DNA of 5,631 bases, from assembly GCA_003446545.1 (NCBI GenBank), contig DMAO01000024.1:1-5631 (forward strand), given 5' to 3'. A program made the position numbers and the translations under genes. Shown piece after piece: positions 4,348-5,631 of the stretch. Numbering within the stretch: the first letter of the stretch is position 1; each line of letters opens with the position of its first letter. The DNA is from Sphaerochaeta sp. (GTDB lineage Bacteria > Spirochaetota > Spirochaetia > Sphaerochaetales > Sphaerochaetaceae). The notes below the pieces were generated by a model. It was given only the letters and a program-made list of their open reading frames with translations, was not told where the DNA came from and searched no databases.

Positions 4348-5631
4348 GTAAGAAATTCTGGCTGAAACGTATCACACTCCATAAAAGCCCCGGCTTTGCC
4401 TCAGGGACCTTCCCCCCTGTTGAAAAACTTGGGGAGCATCTCAATGTGGTCTTTGGGCCTAATGCGGTAGGAAAGTCCACCCTGAGCCGTGCCATGAGAG
4501 CCCTTATCTGGGGGAACACATCCAGCGATGAAGTGGAGGCCGAAGGTATCCTACAGACTCCTGATTCCGAATGGAGCCTCGCCCTCTCCCGAGGGAAGCT
4601 TACCCAAACGAGGTTGAAGGACAACCAGACAATCTCTCTGCCAGGGCGCAATGATGAGTTGAGCGAAAGTTATTGGTTTTCCTTGCCTGAGCTGTTGCAG
4701 GAGGATGATAGGTCCACAGACGCTTTTCTCAGACAGGTTCGTACCAGCATGCAGGGGGGTGTAGACCTTGACAGCTCTTGTGAAATGGCTGGGGGAATCC
4801 CCTCTTTTGCAAGCGGTACTATCGCTCAGGCAAAACAGCTAAGACAGACCAGTGAAGATCTGGAGCAGATTATCAAAACTCAGGGAGAGCACCAAGGCAT
4901 CCAGGACAGGATAGGGAAGTTACAGAAGGATCTGCAGGCATCAGATGAACTGTCAGAGAAAAAGACCCTGATCGAAGAGGCTCAAGCCCTGTTGGAACTA
5001 TCAGAGACCATTGAGAACCAAGAGCAACAGCTCTCACTGTATTCCCCCTCCATAGAGCTTATTGACAAGAGCTCTCCAAAAAGATTGCAAGAGCTTCTAA
5101 CAGACCAGGATAAGGCGAAAGACGAGAAAAACTCCTGTATCCAAACTAGAGATAATCTTATGCAAAGCCTTGTCTCTTGTGCCATTTCAGCAGAGCAACT
5201 GCAGGATGTGGAGAAACCCTCTCGCATTGCAAACAAATACAGCGCTTATACGGATGCTCTTTCTAGCCAGAAGAAGGCTGAGCAGGAGTTTTCATCTGCA
5301 AAAGAGAAGTTACTTGAATGGGAGGCTGAGCACTCCTGGCTTACTGATGGAATACCGGACGAGAATACCTTAGCATCGTATGTCGACACCTTGAAAAGCC
5401 TTGCACAGGAGTGCGAACCCCTTCGCTGTGATGTTGATGCCAACAGGCGCCTTCTTGACGAGCTAGGTGAATATGAAGCCATACAATATCCTGTGAATGA
5501 TCTCACCTTGCTTCAAACGCGCCTGTCTGACTGGATGGATTCCTTTTGGAAACTCCAAGGGACTCCCAAGAACAAGGCCCTACAACCAGGGACTAAGAAA
5601 TGGCTCCTGCTCCTTATGCTCGTCATAGGGG
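4344..5631 (+). CDS. SbcC/Rad50-like ATPase, YhaN type, N-terminal 429 residues (runs off the right edge)
   Basis: ATPase partner of the upstream nuclease; ATP binding by such proteins gates DNA access to the nuclease. The ATG overlaps the nuclease stop (ATGA, 4344-4347), with the G-rich RBS AGGGGGTAGGG (4332-4342) in front, so the two proteins are probably made in ratio. The N-terminal lobe has Walker A FGPNAVGKST (37-46) after a short strand pair, and YWFSLPELLQEDD (110-122), where YhaN/SbcC relatives have the helix leading into the coil. From about 163 to 410 the sequence is rich in E, K, Q and L with heptad-like spacing, as in a coiled coil, including Cys265, Cys279, Cys357 and Cys362. 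At 417 a hydrophobic run begins (TKKWLLLLMLVIG) and is cut by the window edge. YhaN-like proteins carry membrane helices in the middle of the coil, which would fit. Walker B and the hook or hinge lie beyond the window. Confidence 0.88.
   Translation, partial: MSKKFWLKRITLHKSPGFASGTFPPVEKLGEHLNVVFGPNAVGKSTLSRAMRALIWGNTSSDEVEAEGILQTPDSEWSLALSRGKLTQTRLKDNQTISLPGRNDELSESYWFSLPELLQEDDRSTDAFLRQVRTSMQGGVDLDSSCEMAGGIPSFASGTIAQAKQLRQTSEDLEQIIKTQGEHQGIQDRIGKLQKDLQASDELSEKKTLIEEAQALLELSETIENQEQQLSLYSPSIELIDKSSPKRLQELLTDQDKAKDEKNSCIQTRDNLMQSLVSCAISAEQLQDVEKPSRIANKYSAYTDALSSQKKAEQEFSSAKEKLLEWEAEHSWLTDGIPDENTLASYVDTLKSLAQECEPLRCDVDANRRLLDELGEYEAIQYPVNDLTLLQTRLSDWMDSFWKLQGTPKNKALQPGTKKWLLLLMLVIG

Noticed and set aside
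3521..5506. Minus-strand and alternative plus-strand frames inside the nuclease and ATPase genes
   Set aside because: They overlap genes with full motif support and show no RBS or family features of their own.
1..5631. CRISPR array, insertion sequence, prophage or defence island
   Set aside because: No regularly spaced repeats of CRISPR length, no transposase or integrase motifs, and no defence-specific domains were seen. The nuclease-ATPase pair fits a housekeeping SbcCD/YhaON-type repair complex better than a defence system.

Overview
The window looks like chromosomal DNA of an anaerobic, moderately AT-rich bacterium. The GTP-type PEP carboxykinase of a divergent clade, the short PadR-type regulator next to a DUF318-type permease, and the SbcD/SbcC-like pair with a possible mid-coil membrane segment would fit a spirochaete of the Sphaerochaeta/Treponema kind or a clostridial relative. 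This placement is an inference from protein character only; no rRNA or other marker is present.

Layout. Positions 1-909 (minus) hold the N-terminal half of a GTP-dependent phosphoenolpyruvate carboxykinase (pckG), cut by the window edge, with its own RBS and sigma70-like promoter. Positions 910-1338 are a 429-base non-coding stretch with AT-rich palindromes, a possible decayed winged-helix fragment and two hairpins. Positions 1339-2781 (minus) form a compact operon: a short PadR-family repressor, then two small membrane proteins whose genes overlap by 4 bases. The two membrane proteins are homologous to each other and look like the two halves of an ArsP/DUF318-type permease. Positions 2782-3111 are a divergent control region: a near-consensus promoter for the padR operon with a dyad operator over its -10 box, a perfect 9-bp inverted repeat, and a weaker promoter for the rightward genes. 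Positions 3112-5631 (plus) hold an SbcD/Mre11-like nuclease gene overlapping by 4 bases an SbcC/Rad50-like ATPase gene, which runs off the right edge just as a strongly hydrophobic segment begins.

How the genes work together. The padR product probably represses its own operon through the dyad at its promoter and so controls the two-subunit permease; its N-terminal cysteines make a metal, metalloid or thiol signal possible. The nuclease and ATPase genes are translationally coupled and should form an SbcCD/Mre11-Rad50-type DNA end-processing complex, most like the Bacillus YhaO/YhaN pair. pckG is an independent central-metabolism gene. No tRNA, rRNA, CRISPR array, insertion sequence or phage gene was seen.
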